From: an uncultured Bacteroidales bacterium
GTDB taxonomy: Bacteria; Bacteroidota; Bacteroidia; Bacteroidales; P3
DNA: 64,000 nt
Reading direction: 5' to 3'
NCBI GenBank assembly: GCA_947168665.1
Contig: CAMVMX010000014.1
Location: 1-64,000, forward strand
Below are positions 52,416-62,157 of the stretch, piece by piece. Under the pieces are notes generated by a model, which was not told the DNA's origin, made no database searches, and worked only from the letters and a program-made list of their open reading frames with translations. A program made the position numbers and the translations under genes. The first letter of the stretch is position 1, and the number at the start of each line of letters is the position of its first letter.

Positions 52416-53581
52416 TGAAGGAGCTGTGCGTTGAATACGGCTACACCTCGCTGAACCATGTGGGCGAGGAACTGTGTGGCGACAATGTGGAGATGTGTGT
52501 GCGGGGCGATTATACCACCCTGGTGCTGGCCGACGGGCTGGGAAGCGGGGTGAAGGCCAATATCCTTGCCACCCTCACCAGCAAGATACTCTGCACAATG
52601 GTGGCCAACGATGCCGACATTGAGGAGTGTGTGGAGACCATCATCCAGACACTGCCTGTGTGCAAGGAACGGCAACTGGCCTACAGCACATTCTCCGTGA
52701 TTCATGTAGACAAGAACGGGCATGGACACCTGTTTGAATTCGACAACCCCGAAGCCATCTGGTATCACGATGGCCACACGCAGAATTTCCCCAACCGCGA
52801 GTCACATATCATCTGTGGCAAGCAGGTGTTTCACACTGAGCTGAAACTGGATGCGGGCGACATGGTGTTTGTGATGAGCGACGGCACGATACATGCCGGC
52901 ATTGGGCAGATATTGAATTTCGGCTGGCAGCGCAAGGAGATTATGGAGCATTTGGACAACAATGTGAATGCCCACATGTCGGCCCGCGCTGCGGCATGTC
53001 TGCTTGCCTCGGCCTGCAACGACCTTTATCTGGACCGCCCTGGCGACGACACTACTGTGGCTGCCATCCGTGTCCGGCCCCGCATGGAGGTTCACATCAT
53101 GGTGGGACCCCCGGTCGACAAGGAAAAGGACCAGTATTATGTAGAGCGGTTTATGGAGGGCGCTGACAAGCGCATAGTGTGTGGCGGCACAAGCTCGCAG
53201 ATTGTGGCCCGGTGTACCGGAAAACAGTTGAAAACAAGCTTCGATTTCCCCGACCGCGACGTGCCTCCCATCGGTTTTATCGACGGAATCGACCTGACGA
53301 CCGAGGGGGTCATTACCCTGCGCCGTTTACTCACCCTGTCGGAGAAATACGTGTCGACCAAAGACCTCACTCCCAAGACCTACAACAAGAAAGACGGAGG
53401 CTCGCTGCTGGCAAACATCATCTTCGAGGAGGCTACGCATGTGGTCTTCTTTGTGGGTCAGAATGTCAACGCAGCACATCAAGGGCTGGATATAGATATT
53501 ACCATGAAGCTGAAACTGGTCGAGCATATCGCTGAGAACCTGCGCCGCATGGGGAAAAAAGTAACAGTAAATTACGATTGA
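52415..53581 (+). CDS. SpoIIE/PP2C-type serine phosphatase
   Basis: A 388-residue phosphatase of the SpoIIE/RsbU PP2C class. Metal-binding residues appear in GDNVEM, VLADGLGSG, VMSDGTI and the closing GDDTTVA. It has no transmembrane helix, and a C-terminal extension of about 170 residues follows the phosphatase domain. Phosphatases of this class accompany group C hydrogenases and are proposed to turn hydrogen sensing into dephosphorylation of a regulator. The start at 52415 overlaps the hydrogenase stop; a GTG one codon earlier is possible. The target is not encoded nearby. Confidence 0.88.
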   Translation: MKELCVEYGYTSLNHVGEELCGDNVEMCVRGDYTTLVLADGLGSGVKANILATLTSKILCTMVANDADIEECVETIIQTLPVCKERQLAYSTFSVIHVDKNGHGHLFEFDNPEAIWYHDGHTQNFPNRESHIICGKQVFHTELKLDAGDMVFVMSDGTIHAGIGQILNFGWQRKEIMEHLDNNVNAHMSARAAACLLASACNDLYLDRPGDDTTVAAIRVRPRMEVHIMVGPPVDKEKDQYYVERFMEGADKRIVCGGTSSQIVARCTGKQLKTSFDFPDRDVPPIGFIDGIDLTTEGVITLRRLLTLSEKYVSTKDLTPKTYNKKDGGSLLANIIFEEATHVVFFVGQNVNAAHQGLDIDITMKLKLVEHIAENLRRMGKKVTVNYD

Positions 53582-53585
53582 TTTC

Positions 53586-55040
53586 ATGGAACAGAAGTTA
53601 TTCGACACCAACGTACAGTGGATAAAGTACAAAGTACTGAAAGAGGTGATACGCCGCGCCTATGAGGGTGGGCTTGAGAACGCCTATCTCGAAATCCCGA
53701 AAGTCATCAGTCCGGGTCCAAAATCGGAACTGAACTGCTGCATCTATAAGGAACGTGCCATCGTGCAGGAGCGTATCCACATGGCCATGGGCGGCGACAA
53801 GGAAAACCCGAACCCGGTGCAAGTGATGGAGACCGCTTGTGACGAATGCCCCTCGGCAGGAATGTTGGTGACCCCGGCATGCCGCGGCTGCCTGATGCAC
53901 GCCTGTCAAGACGTATGCCCGCGCGGAGCCATCACAATCGTCAACCACCGCTGCGTGATCGACAAGTCGAAGTGCATCGAATGCGGCAAATGCTCGCAGG
54001 CGTGCCCCTACAGCGCCATCATCGCGCAGCACCGTCCCTGCATGCAAAGCTGCAAAGTGAAAGCCATCAGCATCAACGAGGAGGACAAGGCCGTCATCGA
54101 CAACAATAAATGCATCTCATGCGGTGCATGTGTCTACAAATGCCCCTTCGGTGCCATCACCGACCGAAGCCTGGTGCTTGACATCATCAAGATGCTGAAA
54201 GAGTCTGAAAATAACACGCGCTATCGCGTCTATGCCGTCATCGCACCCGCCATCGTGAGCCAGTGCCGTTTCGGCCGCATCACACAGGTCGTCACCGCCA
54301 TCAAGAAACTGGGGTTCCATCAAGTGGTGGAGGCGGCACTGGGCGCAGACATTACACTGTACAACGAGGCCCGCGAATTCCGCGAAAAAGGCGAGGGGGC
54401 TGTGATGACAACCTCGTGCTGCCCGGCTTTTGTGAGTTTTGTCGAAAAAAACTTCCCCGAATTCAAGGATGCCATCTCGTCGTCAGTCTCTCCGATGGTT
54501 ACAACAGCAAAGCTAATCAAACACTCCGACCCCACAGCCCGCGTCGTCTTCATCGGACCCTGCGCGGCCAAGAAAGGGGAATACACCCTGGCCAAGACGG
54601 GCGGGATGATTGACAGCGTAATGAGCTTCGAAGAGCTGCAGGCCTTTGTGGATGCCCGCGGTATCGACACCACTCAGTGCGAAGACACCATTCTGGACAA
54701 CGCCTCCTACTATGGCCGCATCTTTGCCAAAAGCGGCGGACTGGCACAAGGGGTGGCATACGTGGCAGAACACCTCGGGATTGAGGGAGTGAAGCCTGTG
54801 GCCATGAACGGCATTGACCAGTGCCGCATGCAGCTCAGCCTGCTGCGCGCCAAGAAGGCCACAGCCAACTTTTTCGAAGGCATGGCATGTGACGGCGGCT
54901 GCATCGGCGGTCCGCTGTGCATCACCCACTCGCCGCGCAACGTGGTCGATGTGGACAAATACGGCAACGAGGCCAAAGAGAAGACCATCGACGGGTCTGT
55001 GAGACTGTACAAGATGTCGATGGGCGAAGACAACGAATAA
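53586..55040 (+). CDS. Monomeric [FeFe] hydrogenase (group B-like)
   Basis: A 484-residue ferredoxin-type [FeFe] hydrogenase. An N-terminal extension with Cys motifs (ACDECPSAG, CRGCLMHACQDVCP) and two ferredoxin motifs (CIECGKCSQACP, CISCGACVYKCP) precede the H domain. L1 TTSCCPAF retains both Cys (278-279), L2 is GPCAAKKGE and L3 is EGMACDGGCIGGP. The complete active site indicates real H2 turnover, probably disposing of electrons from ferredoxin. It lies four bases after the phosphatase gene. Maturation genes HydE/F/G are not in the window. Confidence 0.93.
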   Translation: MEQKLFDTNVQWIKYKVLKEVIRRAYEGGLENAYLEIPKVISPGPKSELNCCIYKERAIVQERIHMAMGGDKENPNPVQVMETACDECPSAGMLVTPACRGCLMHACQDVCPRGAITIVNHRCVIDKSKCIECGKCSQACPYSAIIAQHRPCMQSCKVKAISINEEDKAVIDNNKCISCGACVYKCPFGAITDRSLVLDIIKMLKESENNTRYRVYAVIAPAIVSQCRFGRITQVVTAIKKLGFHQVVEAALGADITLYNEAREFREKGEGAVMTTSCCPAFVSFVEKNFPEFKDAISSSVSPMVTTAKLIKHSDPTARVVFIGPCAAKKGEYTLAKTGGMIDSVMSFEELQAFVDARGIDTTQCEDTILDNASYYGRIFAKSGGLAQGVAYVAEHLGIEGVKPVAMNGIDQCRMQLSLLRAKKATANFFEGMACDGGCIGGPLCITHSPRNVVDVDKYGNEAKEKTIDGSVRLYKMSMGEDNE

Positions 55041-55063
55041 CAATTAAATTTTAACAATAAACA

Positions 55064-56479
55064 ATGACAAACAAGAAAAATTTCCGTACAGAAAGTGACC
55101 TCCTCGGTTCCAAAGAGGTTCCCGAAGAGGTGTACTACGGCGTGCAGACAAGCCGCGCAATGGACAACTTCCACATTAGCGGACACCTGCTCTCCAGCTA
55201 CCCCAACTTCATCAAAGGCATGGCCATCACTAAGAAGGCCGCTGCCATGGCCAACGTTGAGGTTGGCATGATCAGTGCCGAGCAGGGCGAAGCCATCTGC
55301 TGGGCTTGCGACCAGCTCCTTTCGGGCCGCTTCCACGACCAATTCCCCATCGACATGATTCAAGGCGGTGCCGGCACCAGCACTAACATGGCCGCCAACG
55401 AGGTTATTGCCAACCTGGCTTTGGAAAAGATGGGCTACAAACGCGGCGAATATCAATACTGCTCGCCCAATGATATTGTCAATGCTTCACAGAGTACCAA
55501 CGACGCCTATCCTTGCGCCATCCATATGGCTATGTGTCTGGAGCACCTCGCCTTTATGCCCCATCTGGAGCAGATGATTGACTCGCTGGACAAGAAAACC
55601 AAGGAGTTTGCCCATGTCATCAAAATGGGCCGCACCCAGTTGCAGGATGCTGTCCCCATGACCTTGGGACAGACCTTCAGCGGCTTTGCAGCCTCATTGC
55701 GTGGCGAAGTGGCGAACCTGCGCAACGCCGCCGACGAATTCCTCACTGTCAACATGGGCGCAACCGCCATCGGAACAGGTATCTGCTCCAAACCCGGCTA
55801 CAGCGAGGCTTGCATCAAAGCCCTCCGCAAAGTGACTGGCTGGAACATCAATCTGGCCGACAACCTCATCGAGGCCACCAGCGCCACCAGCTGCATGATT
55901 CAGTATAGTTCAGCCATGAAGCGCCTGGCCCTGAAGATTAACAAGATGTGCAACGACCTGCGTCTGCTCTCCTCCGGTCCGCGCTGCGGCCTGAACGAGA
56001 TTCACCTGCCCGAGCGCCAGCCCGGCTCGTCCATTATGCCCGGCAAGGTCAACCCCGTCATCCCCGAAGTAATGAACCAGGTGTGCTATAAAGTAATCGG
56101 CAACGACATGTGCATCACCTTCGCCAGCGACAACGGCCAGTTGGAGCTCAACGTGATGGAACCCGTCATCGCCTACACCCTCTTTGAAAGTGTCCACCTG
56201 CTTGAGAACGGACTCGACACCCTGCGCACCCTCTGCATCGACGGCATCGTGGCAAACGAAGAGCGCTGCCGCCAGCTTGTGCAGAACAGCATCGGCATCG
56301 TCACCATGCTCAACCCCATCATCGGCTACAAACAGAGTACCAAGATTGCCAAAGAGGCCAGCGAAACCGGCCGTGGAGTGTATGACCTCGTGCTGGAACA
56401 CAAACTGCTCACCAAGGAACAGCTTGACGAGATACTCAAGCCCGAGAACATGCTTCAGCCCATCGAAATCAAGCTCTGA
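55064..56479 (+). CDS. aspA: Aspartate ammonia-lyase
   Basis: A 471-residue aspartase/fumarase superfamily enzyme converting L-aspartate to fumarate and ammonia. The family signature GSSIMPGKVN is present (about residues 322-331), and GGAGTSTNM and TQLQDAVPMTLGQ are typical; the length and N terminus (ESDLLGSKEVPEEVYYG) fit AspA rather than class II fumarase. It follows the hydrogenase by 23 bases and supplies fumarate for anaerobic respiration. It ends with a strong terminator. Confidence 0.92.
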   Translation: MTNKKNFRTESDLLGSKEVPEEVYYGVQTSRAMDNFHISGHLLSSYPNFIKGMAITKKAAAMANVEVGMISAEQGEAICWACDQLLSGRFHDQFPIDMIQGGAGTSTNMAANEVIANLALEKMGYKRGEYQYCSPNDIVNASQSTNDAYPCAIHMAMCLEHLAFMPHLEQMIDSLDKKTKEFAHVIKMGRTQLQDAVPMTLGQTFSGFAASLRGEVANLRNAADEFLTVNMGATAIGTGICSKPGYSEACIKALRKVTGWNINLADNLIEATSATSCMIQYSSAMKRLALKINKMCNDLRLLSSGPRCGLNEIHLPERQPGSSIMPGKVNPVIPEVMNQVCYKVIGNDMCITFASDNGQLELNVMEPVIAYTLFESVHLLENGLDTLRTLCIDGIVANEERCRQLVQNSIGIVTMLNPIIGYKQSTKIAKEASETGRGVYDLVLEHKLLTKEQLDEILKPENMLQPIEIKL

Positions 56480-56508
56480 GCATCTTTCATCGTTCTAAAA
56501 TAACTCCC

Positions 56509-56543
56509 GCCGTAGATGGTCTCTGCCATCTACGGCTTTTTTT
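56509..56543 (+). terminator. Terminator of the hydrogenase-aspA operon
   Basis: An 11-base perfect stem GCCGTAGATGG (56509-56519) / CCATCTACGGC (56526-56536), 6-base loop, then seven T. Confidence 0.92.
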
Positions 56544-56757
56544 CATTGTAAAAACCAAGAGACTTGCGTCCTAAATCTATTGGGAGTGCTAATCCTCTAC
56601 GGCATTTATCTCCTTTGGCTGATTCACGCCCAGCAACCAACGGACTGATGCGGATAATACAATCTTTCCCTTGAATAAACATCCTTTGTTCCGACCATCA
56701 AGGACACAATCAAGGACTGTATAGTATCAACGGCTACAGAGTCCTGCATGCACAAAA

Positions 56758-58299
56758 TTATTCATCTTCGAAGAAAATGCTCCACCATTTCCGTTTGGCG
56801 GGCTCAGCGGGCTGCTGTTGATTGACCCCCAGGGCTTGCAAAGTGGATTCAAGGCCTTCGCGATTGTCCGTCAACACCATCAAACGATCGCCTTGCCTCA
56901 AGAGCGTTTTACCCGTGGGGACAAAGTAATTGTCACCCCTCTTTACCATGATGGCCAGGGTCTTTTCCGGCAGACGCAAATCCATCAGCCTACCTCCTGA
57001 AGCAAGCATAGATGGGGTTATTTCTATCTCGCTTGTGGTGGACTTTATCTCTTCTGGGAAATCAATGTCAAACTGTTGTGGCGTGGTGGGAGAGGACGGA
57101 GCTGGCGGATCGGATACATCCAACCATTTCGCCACAAGCGGAAGCGAGGTGCCTTGCACCACAAGGCTCACCAGGGTGCAGAGAAACACAATGTTGAACA
57201 TATCCTCACTGTGAGGAACACCCGATGCCCGGCAAAGAATTGCGAAGATTATGGGCACTGCACCCCTCAACCCGACCCACGAAACAAAGAGGCGGTCGTT
57301 GAGTGTATAATTCCGAAATGGTGCCAAGGAGATGAAGACAGACAAAGGTCGAGTCACAAGAATCATTACAAAACTAATAATGAGACCTGGAAGCAGAACC
57401 GATTTCAGCTCAGAGGGGTTCACTAAGAGCCCTAATGTAAGAAACATTGAGAGTTGTGACAGCCATGTGACAGCGTCGAAGAAATTGCGGGTGGACCGCT
57501 TGTGGACAAACTTGGAGTTCCCCACAATCAATCCGGCAATGTAAACGGCCAAATAGCTATTGCCATGGAGGTAATAAGTGGCTGCAAAAATGAAGAAACT
57601 GCCCACCAATACCAAGATGGGATAAAGGGCGGCATTGTCCATATTAATCCTATTCACACACCAGACCAAACCTTTTCCGAATAGCCAGCCAGCCACCGCC
57701 CCAATGACCAGCTGCGTGACCAGCATCCAGAGCGCACTGCCCCAGTCGGGGCTGCCTCCTTGGGTACTCAGCGTGATGAACGTAAGCGTCAAGACGTATG
57801 CCATAGGGTCGTTGGCACCACTTTCCAGCTCCAGTGTGGGTCGGAGGTTATGTTTGAGGTTCAGTCCTTTCCCCCTAAGTATGGAGAAGACGGAGGCCGA
57901 GTCGGTACTGCTCATGGTTGCCGCCAACAGGAGACAAAGCATGACCTCTTTGCCAAACACATCGCCCATTATCAAATAGAGCATTCCTCCTGTAGCGAGG
58001 GCTGTGATTAGCACTCCCGCCGTGGCAAGAGTAATCCCCGGTGCAAGGACAGGCTTTATATCGTCTATTTTCGTGTCAAGACCACCCGAGAAAAGGATAG
58101 CACTCAGTGCAACCGTACCCACTATTTGCGCCACCTTGATATTGTCGAAGTAAATTCCCAGGCCGTCGCTGCCAAACAGCATGCCTACGCCGAGAAACAA
58201 CAACAGAGCCGGTACACCGAAACGGTTGCCGGCTTTGCCAGCCAAGATGCAGGCAAAGAACAGGAATGAGAAGACAAGAAGCAAGAGCTCTATTTGCAT
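56758..58299 (-). CDS. Cation/proton antiporter (CPA1, NhaP2/CvrA-like) with TrkA-C domain
   Basis: A 513-residue membrane protein with about 12 helices. LFSGGLDTKIDD and ATMSSTDSASVF (with TMSSTDSA in the place of the antiporter T-D/S region) lie in the core, and VSWVGLRGAVPI is characteristic of NhaP-type exchangers. A TrkA-C (RCK-C) regulatory domain covers about residues 415-495, then a short Trp-rich acidic tail. Probably exports K+ or Na+ in exchange for protons. It is the last gene of a run of minus-strand membrane protein genes. Confidence 0.9.
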   Translation of the reverse strand: MQIELLLLVFSFLFFACILAGKAGNRFGVPALLLFLGVGMLFGSDGLGIYFDNIKVAQIVGTVALSAILFSGGLDTKIDDIKPVLAPGITLATAGVLITALATGGMLYLIMGDVFGKEVMLCLLLAATMSSTDSASVFSILRGKGLNLKHNLRPTLELESGANDPMAYVLTLTFITLSTQGGSPDWGSALWMLVTQLVIGAVAGWLFGKGLVWCVNRINMDNAALYPILVLVGSFFIFAATYYLHGNSYLAVYIAGLIVGNSKFVHKRSTRNFFDAVTWLSQLSMFLTLGLLVNPSELKSVLLPGLIISFVMILVTRPLSVFISLAPFRNYTLNDRLFVSWVGLRGAVPIIFAILCRASGVPHSEDMFNIVFLCTLVSLVVQGTSLPLVAKWLDVSDPPAPSSPTTPQQFDIDFPEEIKSTTSEIEITPSMLASGGRLMDLRLPEKTLAIMVKRGDNYFVPTGKTLLRQGDRLMVLTDNREGLESTLQALGVNQQQPAEPAKRKWWSIFFEDE

Positions 58300-58360
58300 A
58301 ATTCAAAAGCGATTGAAAGATGGCACCGGACTGGTAATCCGATGCCATCGGATTGAGATA

Positions 58361-58882
58361 CTATTTAATCCAAGACTGAACAGCGGCGGACTCGGCACCA
58401 TCCAGCCGAAACACTTCAGTTTCCGGTTCGAAGTGGCCGACATCGTAACGACCCCCTTGTAGCAAGGCAAACTTGCCATCGGTAGTCCAGGCCAGCTGTG
58501 CACCCATATTGGTGCTTACCTGGGGTTGGAGTTTACCCAACTCAGCGTAACGATGGTCAGCGAGAGCCGTCTTGAGCTGTTTGTAATCATCAATTGAGAG
58601 GTAGATTGACCTCATCTTGATTGATTTACCTGTCGGGAGGTATTGGTAAACCCACATGGTCTTTGTAATGCACAGAACGGATATCACTGCGCCGACAGCA
58701 GCTGCCGCCGACCCTACAGTAAGCAGAAATGTTTGTAAACTGTCGGACAACGACTTAGAAAAACTCACAACGATAATGGCTACTCCTATGACTGTCAACA
58801 ACAGCCACAGCGTGGGGTTTTTGCCTTTTTTCTCAACTTCGTTGTTCATGTGTTTTAATATATATTCATCTATCTTTTCCAT
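58361..58882 (-). CDS. Small two-helix membrane protein
   Basis: A 173-residue protein with two close transmembrane helices (about 27-44 and 51-74), then a cytosolic or periplasmic domain of about 95 residues containing YLSIDDYKQLKTAL. It has the same layout as the next gene upstream (58887), and the spacing is four bases, so they are probably ancient tandem duplicates. No family recognised. It could assist the antiporter 61 bases downstream, but that is only position. Confidence 0.7.
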   Translation of the reverse strand: MEKIDEYILKHMNNEVEKKGKNPTLWLLLTVIGVAIIVVSFSKSLSDSLQTFLLTVGSAAAAVGAVISVLCITKTMWVYQYLPTGKSIKMRSIYLSIDDYKQLKTALADHRYAELGKLQPQVSTNMGAQLAWTTDGKFALLQGGRYDVGHFEPETEVFRLDGAESAAVQSWIK

Positions 58883-58886
58883 TGTT

Positions 58887-59381
58887 TTACTGATTATTAA
58901 TGTTGTTTACATAAATATCTGTAAGGGGATCAAGGGATTTACCTTGTTGCCGCAATACTTGAGAATAATAAATTGATTCGGGAGCATCACTATACCGTAT
59001 CAGCACCAGCTGAGGTGTCGACACACGTTTCACTCTTCCCAAAGCCTCCTCGTCGCCTTTTTCCAAAGCCTCTACAAGCTCCTGTAGCGAAGACTCACTA
59101 TAATAACAAAGGGTAGGCTCCAAGCGACGGTGGAGAGTTTTATGATAGGGGAAACGGCTATCGCCAAAGAGATAAAAACAAAGGATGAAGAAAAGGGTGA
59201 ACGCCCCAATTGCTCCCATGTACATAAAAAGGCTTGAGACTACTGGTTTCATGTTGTTGCCCAAAAGGAATATCGCACTGCAGACTGCACCAATAAAAAC
59301 TATTATCCATCCGCTCCAAAGGGGTTTGATGCAGTGGCGTATCTCAGGCCTGTTATAAATTTCCTGTTTGATATTTTGCAT
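58887..59381 (-). CDS. Small two-helix membrane protein
   Basis: A 164-residue protein: two transmembrane helices (about 22-42 and 50-72) and a soluble domain with LQELVEALEKGDEEALGRVKR, matching the layout of the downstream paralogue. In both, the segment after the helices aligns a basic Tyr-rich stretch with a helix. Function unknown. Confidence 0.7.
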   Translation of the reverse strand: MQNIKQEIYNRPEIRHCIKPLWSGWIIVFIGAVCSAIFLLGNNMKPVVSSLFMYMGAIGAFTLFFILCFYLFGDSRFPYHKTLHRRLEPTLCYYSESSLQELVEALEKGDEEALGRVKRVSTPQLVLIRYSDAPESIYYSQVLRQQGKSLDPLTDIYVNNINNQ

Positions 59382-59493
59382 AGATTACTGCTTTAATTTA
59401 TTGTCAAATACAACTCATGCTGCTCCTCATACTTTTCTCTCTGGAAGAAAAAGGTCTGCGGAGCTGCCGAAAAGGTGATAACAAAAGCAGTAA

Positions 59494-59865
59494 TCAGAGC
59501 CTCAAATTAAGCAGGAAATAGATATAACACCCCGGCACGGCCACGGACTCCTGCACAGACCCGTCGCACAGGGGAGCAGTGGACCAGCAGAAAGAAAGCT
59601 CCCTGCTTCCACCGCAATTGAGACTCTGGACTGGACGTGTAACCCTGCATGTGGGTACGGTGGGCTGGCTGTCAACGGCCAGCAAATCTTCCAATCCTAT
59701 ATCTTTCCATTGTGGAATCTCATTGTCGTTTTGGTGTACAACATCCTGCCGCAAGCCGAAATCAAGGTCAGCCCGCGCCGACGACTCGTTGCCCCACAGC
59801 AGTGGTACAAGCACCAGCAAGACCTTCGCTCCCTGCCAAAGGAGATTGCAGAGAGGATGCTTCAT
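59494..59865 (-). CDS. Putative small secreted protein
   Basis: A 123-residue open frame starting at 59865 (MKHPLCNLLW) with a hydrophobic N terminus that could be a signal peptide. It then has a polar chain with four Cys (NCGGSREL, FCWSTAPLC, PGCYIYF). Codon use does not clearly mark it as real, and no family was recognised. An ATG eight codons upstream (59889) is possible. Confidence 0.35.
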   Translation of the reverse strand: MKHPLCNLLWQGAKVLLVLVPLLWGNESSARADLDFGLRQDVVHQNDNEIPQWKDIGLEDLLAVDSQPTVPTCRVTRPVQSLNCGGSRELSFCWSTAPLCDGSVQESVAVPGCYIYFLLNLRL

Positions 59866-59924
59866 GTGGCGATGCTGGCAACTAATCATGATTCCGACTG
59901 TTCAAAAGTGACTTAACAATACGT

Positions 59925-60410
59925 TCATTCGTTTTTTTCCGGGCTGTTCTGGACACTGTCCTCCCCTTCTTTGCTTCCAAATACACCCAACATCCGCAGC
60001 AGATAGAAATACAGGGCGATAAACAGCACACCCAGCATGACATTCCCCAACCCTATATAAGAGCGGTCGAGGAAAAGGACAGGCATGAGCATGAGAAGCA
60101 GTTTCGAAAGGGCATAAAAATGAAAGCCATTTTTCCGAAGTTTCCACATCAAGCAGAGTCCCGCAATGGAGGCTGCATCAAGCACTGCCGAAAGTAAATA
60201 GTACCATTGCGGAATGCTGAGCGCCCTTTCGAGGAGTATGCCCCATTGGTCAGGGACAGCATCGGGATGGGTGTCGTAAAAATCCTTTACCGTAGGGAGA
60301 GTCAACCCACTGACAAACTCAGACAGTAGATAGGTGCCCGTCACCACGAAACTCAACACAAGCAGCACCCTTAATGATTTCTGGTTGACCTCGTATTTTT
60401 GTTCGTCCAT
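59925..60410 (-). CDS. Four-helix membrane protein
   Basis: A 161-residue protein with four predicted transmembrane helices (about 14-36, 67-87, 94-116 and 118-138), a short loop with FYDTHPDAVPDQW after the first, and a Lys/Glu-rich tail. No catalytic residues or family recognised. First gene of the minus-strand run that ends with the antiporter. Confidence 0.7.
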   Translation of the reverse strand: MDEQKYEVNQKSLRVLLVLSFVVTGTYLLSEFVSGLTLPTVKDFYDTHPDAVPDQWGILLERALSIPQWYYLLSAVLDAASIAGLCLMWKLRKNGFHFYALSKLLLMLMPVLFLDRSYIGLGNVMLGVLFIALYFYLLRMLGVFGSKEGEDSVQNSPEKNE

Positions 60411-60496
60411 TGTTTGAATGTGTTTGTTGATTGTGATTCTTGATAGGGGATTAGTGGCTCAGCTGTTCACCACCTCCACCATTTCACTGAATCAAT

Positions 60497-61318
60497 TCAC
60501 AGCACTGCCGCCATTTGCCGCTGGAGTTTACATGCCTCTTCCGCTGCACGCTCGGCGAAATCCATGCCTGTAGAGGCGTAGATGATTCCGCGTGAGGAGT
60601 TGACCAGCAGACCACAGTCGCGGGTCAAGCCGTAGCGGCACACCTCTTCCAGACTGCCCCCCTGAGCTCCGACTCCGGGGACGAGGAGAAAATTATCAGG
60701 GACAATGGCTCTGACCTGTGTCAGCATATCGGCTTTGGTGGCCCCCACCACATACATCATATTTTCCTTATTGCCCCATTGCTGGGAAGTTTCCAGCACC
60801 TTCTCAAATAGCTTATGCTCGCCGTCGGCAGGGAGAAACTGGAAATCGAATGCCCCTTTGTTGGAGGTGAGGGCGAGCAGGATAACCCATTTCCCCTCAT
60901 AGACCGTAAACGGCTGCACCGAGTCGGCTCCCATATAGGGGGCTACGGTGAGCGAGTCGAAGTCATAGTCGCCTTGAGGGTCAAGGAACGCTTTGGCATA
61001 CTGCTGCGATGTGTTGCCGATGTCGCCGCGTTTGGCGTCGGCTATGGTGAAGGCGGCCTTATCAAGGCTGTGAAGATAGTCCATAGTCTTCTTCAATTGG
61101 ACCAGCCCCTCGATTCCCATTGCCTCATAGAAGGCCAAATTAGGCTTGTAGGCCACTGCGTAGTCTATTGTAGCATCAATGATGGCCTTGTTGAACAGAA
61201 ACACTCCATCGGCTTCGTCGCGCAGGTGCTGAGGCATCTTGTTCTTGTCCACATCTAATCCCACGCACAGGAAGGAGCGGCGCTTTTGTATGAGGTCAAT
61301 TAATTCTTGTCGAGTCAT
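60497..61318 (-). CDS. pyrF: Orotidine 5'-phosphate decarboxylase
   Basis: A 273-residue OMP decarboxylase (type 2 subfamily), final step of UMP synthesis. Catalytic motif TIADAKRGDIGNT (Asp-Lys-Asp array, about 91-103), FLCVGLDVD near the N terminus, and LVPGVGAQGGS as the phosphate-binding loop. Length is normal for the type 2 form. It lies 28 bases downstream of an ABC ATPase gene and shares its transcript. Confidence 0.95.
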   Translation of the reverse strand: MTRQELIDLIQKRRSFLCVGLDVDKNKMPQHLRDEADGVFLFNKAIIDATIDYAVAYKPNLAFYEAMGIEGLVQLKKTMDYLHSLDKAAFTIADAKRGDIGNTSQQYAKAFLDPQGDYDFDSLTVAPYMGADSVQPFTVYEGKWVILLALTSNKGAFDFQFLPADGEHKLFEKVLETSQQWGNKENMMYVVGATKADMLTQVRAIVPDNFLLVPGVGAQGGSLEEVCRYGLTRDCGLLVNSSRGIIYASTGMDFAERAAEEACKLQRQMAAVL

Positions 61319-61346
61319 GATATTAATCTTTTTTGAATGTGTTGTG

Positions 61347-62039
61347 TCAAATCGTAACTTTATGGAACTTCTCCGTCAACTGTTGGGAAGTGATATGCTC
61401 CAAACGGTCGTCGGACACTATGCGCCCGTGGTTGATAATGATGGCGCGGCTGCACATGGCCTCCACCTCCTGCATGATATGGGTGGAAAGGAGAACCACC
61501 TTGTTTTTGCCGGCATTTTTGATCACGGCTCTTATTTCTTCAAGCTGGTTGGGGTCAAGACCCGTTGTGGGTTCGTCAAGAATCAGCACCTTGGGGTCGT
61601 GGATCAATGCCTGTGCCAGACCCACACGCTGGCGGTAACCCTTCGACAGCTGCCCTATCCGCTTGTTGCTTTCGGGGGTGAGGCCCACCAACTCAATCAT
61701 CTCTTCGACACGCTGATTACAGTGCTTCATACCATAGACTCCAGCGGCAAACCGCAGAAACTCGCGCACATACATGTCGGTGTAGAGGGGGTTCTGCTCT
61801 GGCAGGTACCCTATCTGGCGACGCACAGCAAGTGGTTCGTCGTAGATGCTATGCCCACACACTGTGGCCTCACCTTCCGTGGGAGGGATGAAGCATGTCA
61901 GGATTTTCATGAGGGTGGACTTGCCGGCACCGTTGGGGCCAAGCAGCCCTACCACTTCCCCCTCGCGGGCAGCAAAACTGACATCATCCAAAGCTTTCTG
62001 CCCGTCGTAGATTTTTGTTATATGACTAACCTGTATCAT
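61347..62039 (-). CDS. ABC transporter ATPase (GldA-like)
   Basis: A 230-residue ABC ATPase: Walker A GLLGPNGAGKST, Q-loop YLPEQNPLY, signature LSKGYRQRVGLAQAL and Walker B VLILDEPTTGLD. The closest pattern is GldA-type ATPases of Bacteroidetes, but it is shorter (they run near 300 residues) and there is no permease next to it. A -7-like GATTTTTG element lies at 62074-62081, 35 bases before the start, with one mismatch. Confidence 0.9.
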   Translation of the reverse strand: MIQVSHITKIYDGQKALDDVSFAAREGEVVGLLGPNGAGKSTLMKILTCFIPPTEGEATVCGHSIYDEPLAVRRQIGYLPEQNPLYTDMYVREFLRFAAGVYGMKHCNQRVEEMIELVGLTPESNKRIGQLSKGYRQRVGLAQALIHDPKVLILDEPTTGLDPNQLEEIRAVIKNAGKNKVVLLSTHIMQEVEAMCSRAIIINHGRIVSDDRLEHITSQQLTEKFHKVTI

Positions 62040-62157
62040 TCTGTTTCCAAAATCTGCATTGCCTTACAAACGGCAAAAATCGAATAATAGTATTCCACCG
62101 CCCTGCTATTTTTTTTGGTGACGGCGGCTTGGCGATAGGTGATTAGTGATTAGTGGC

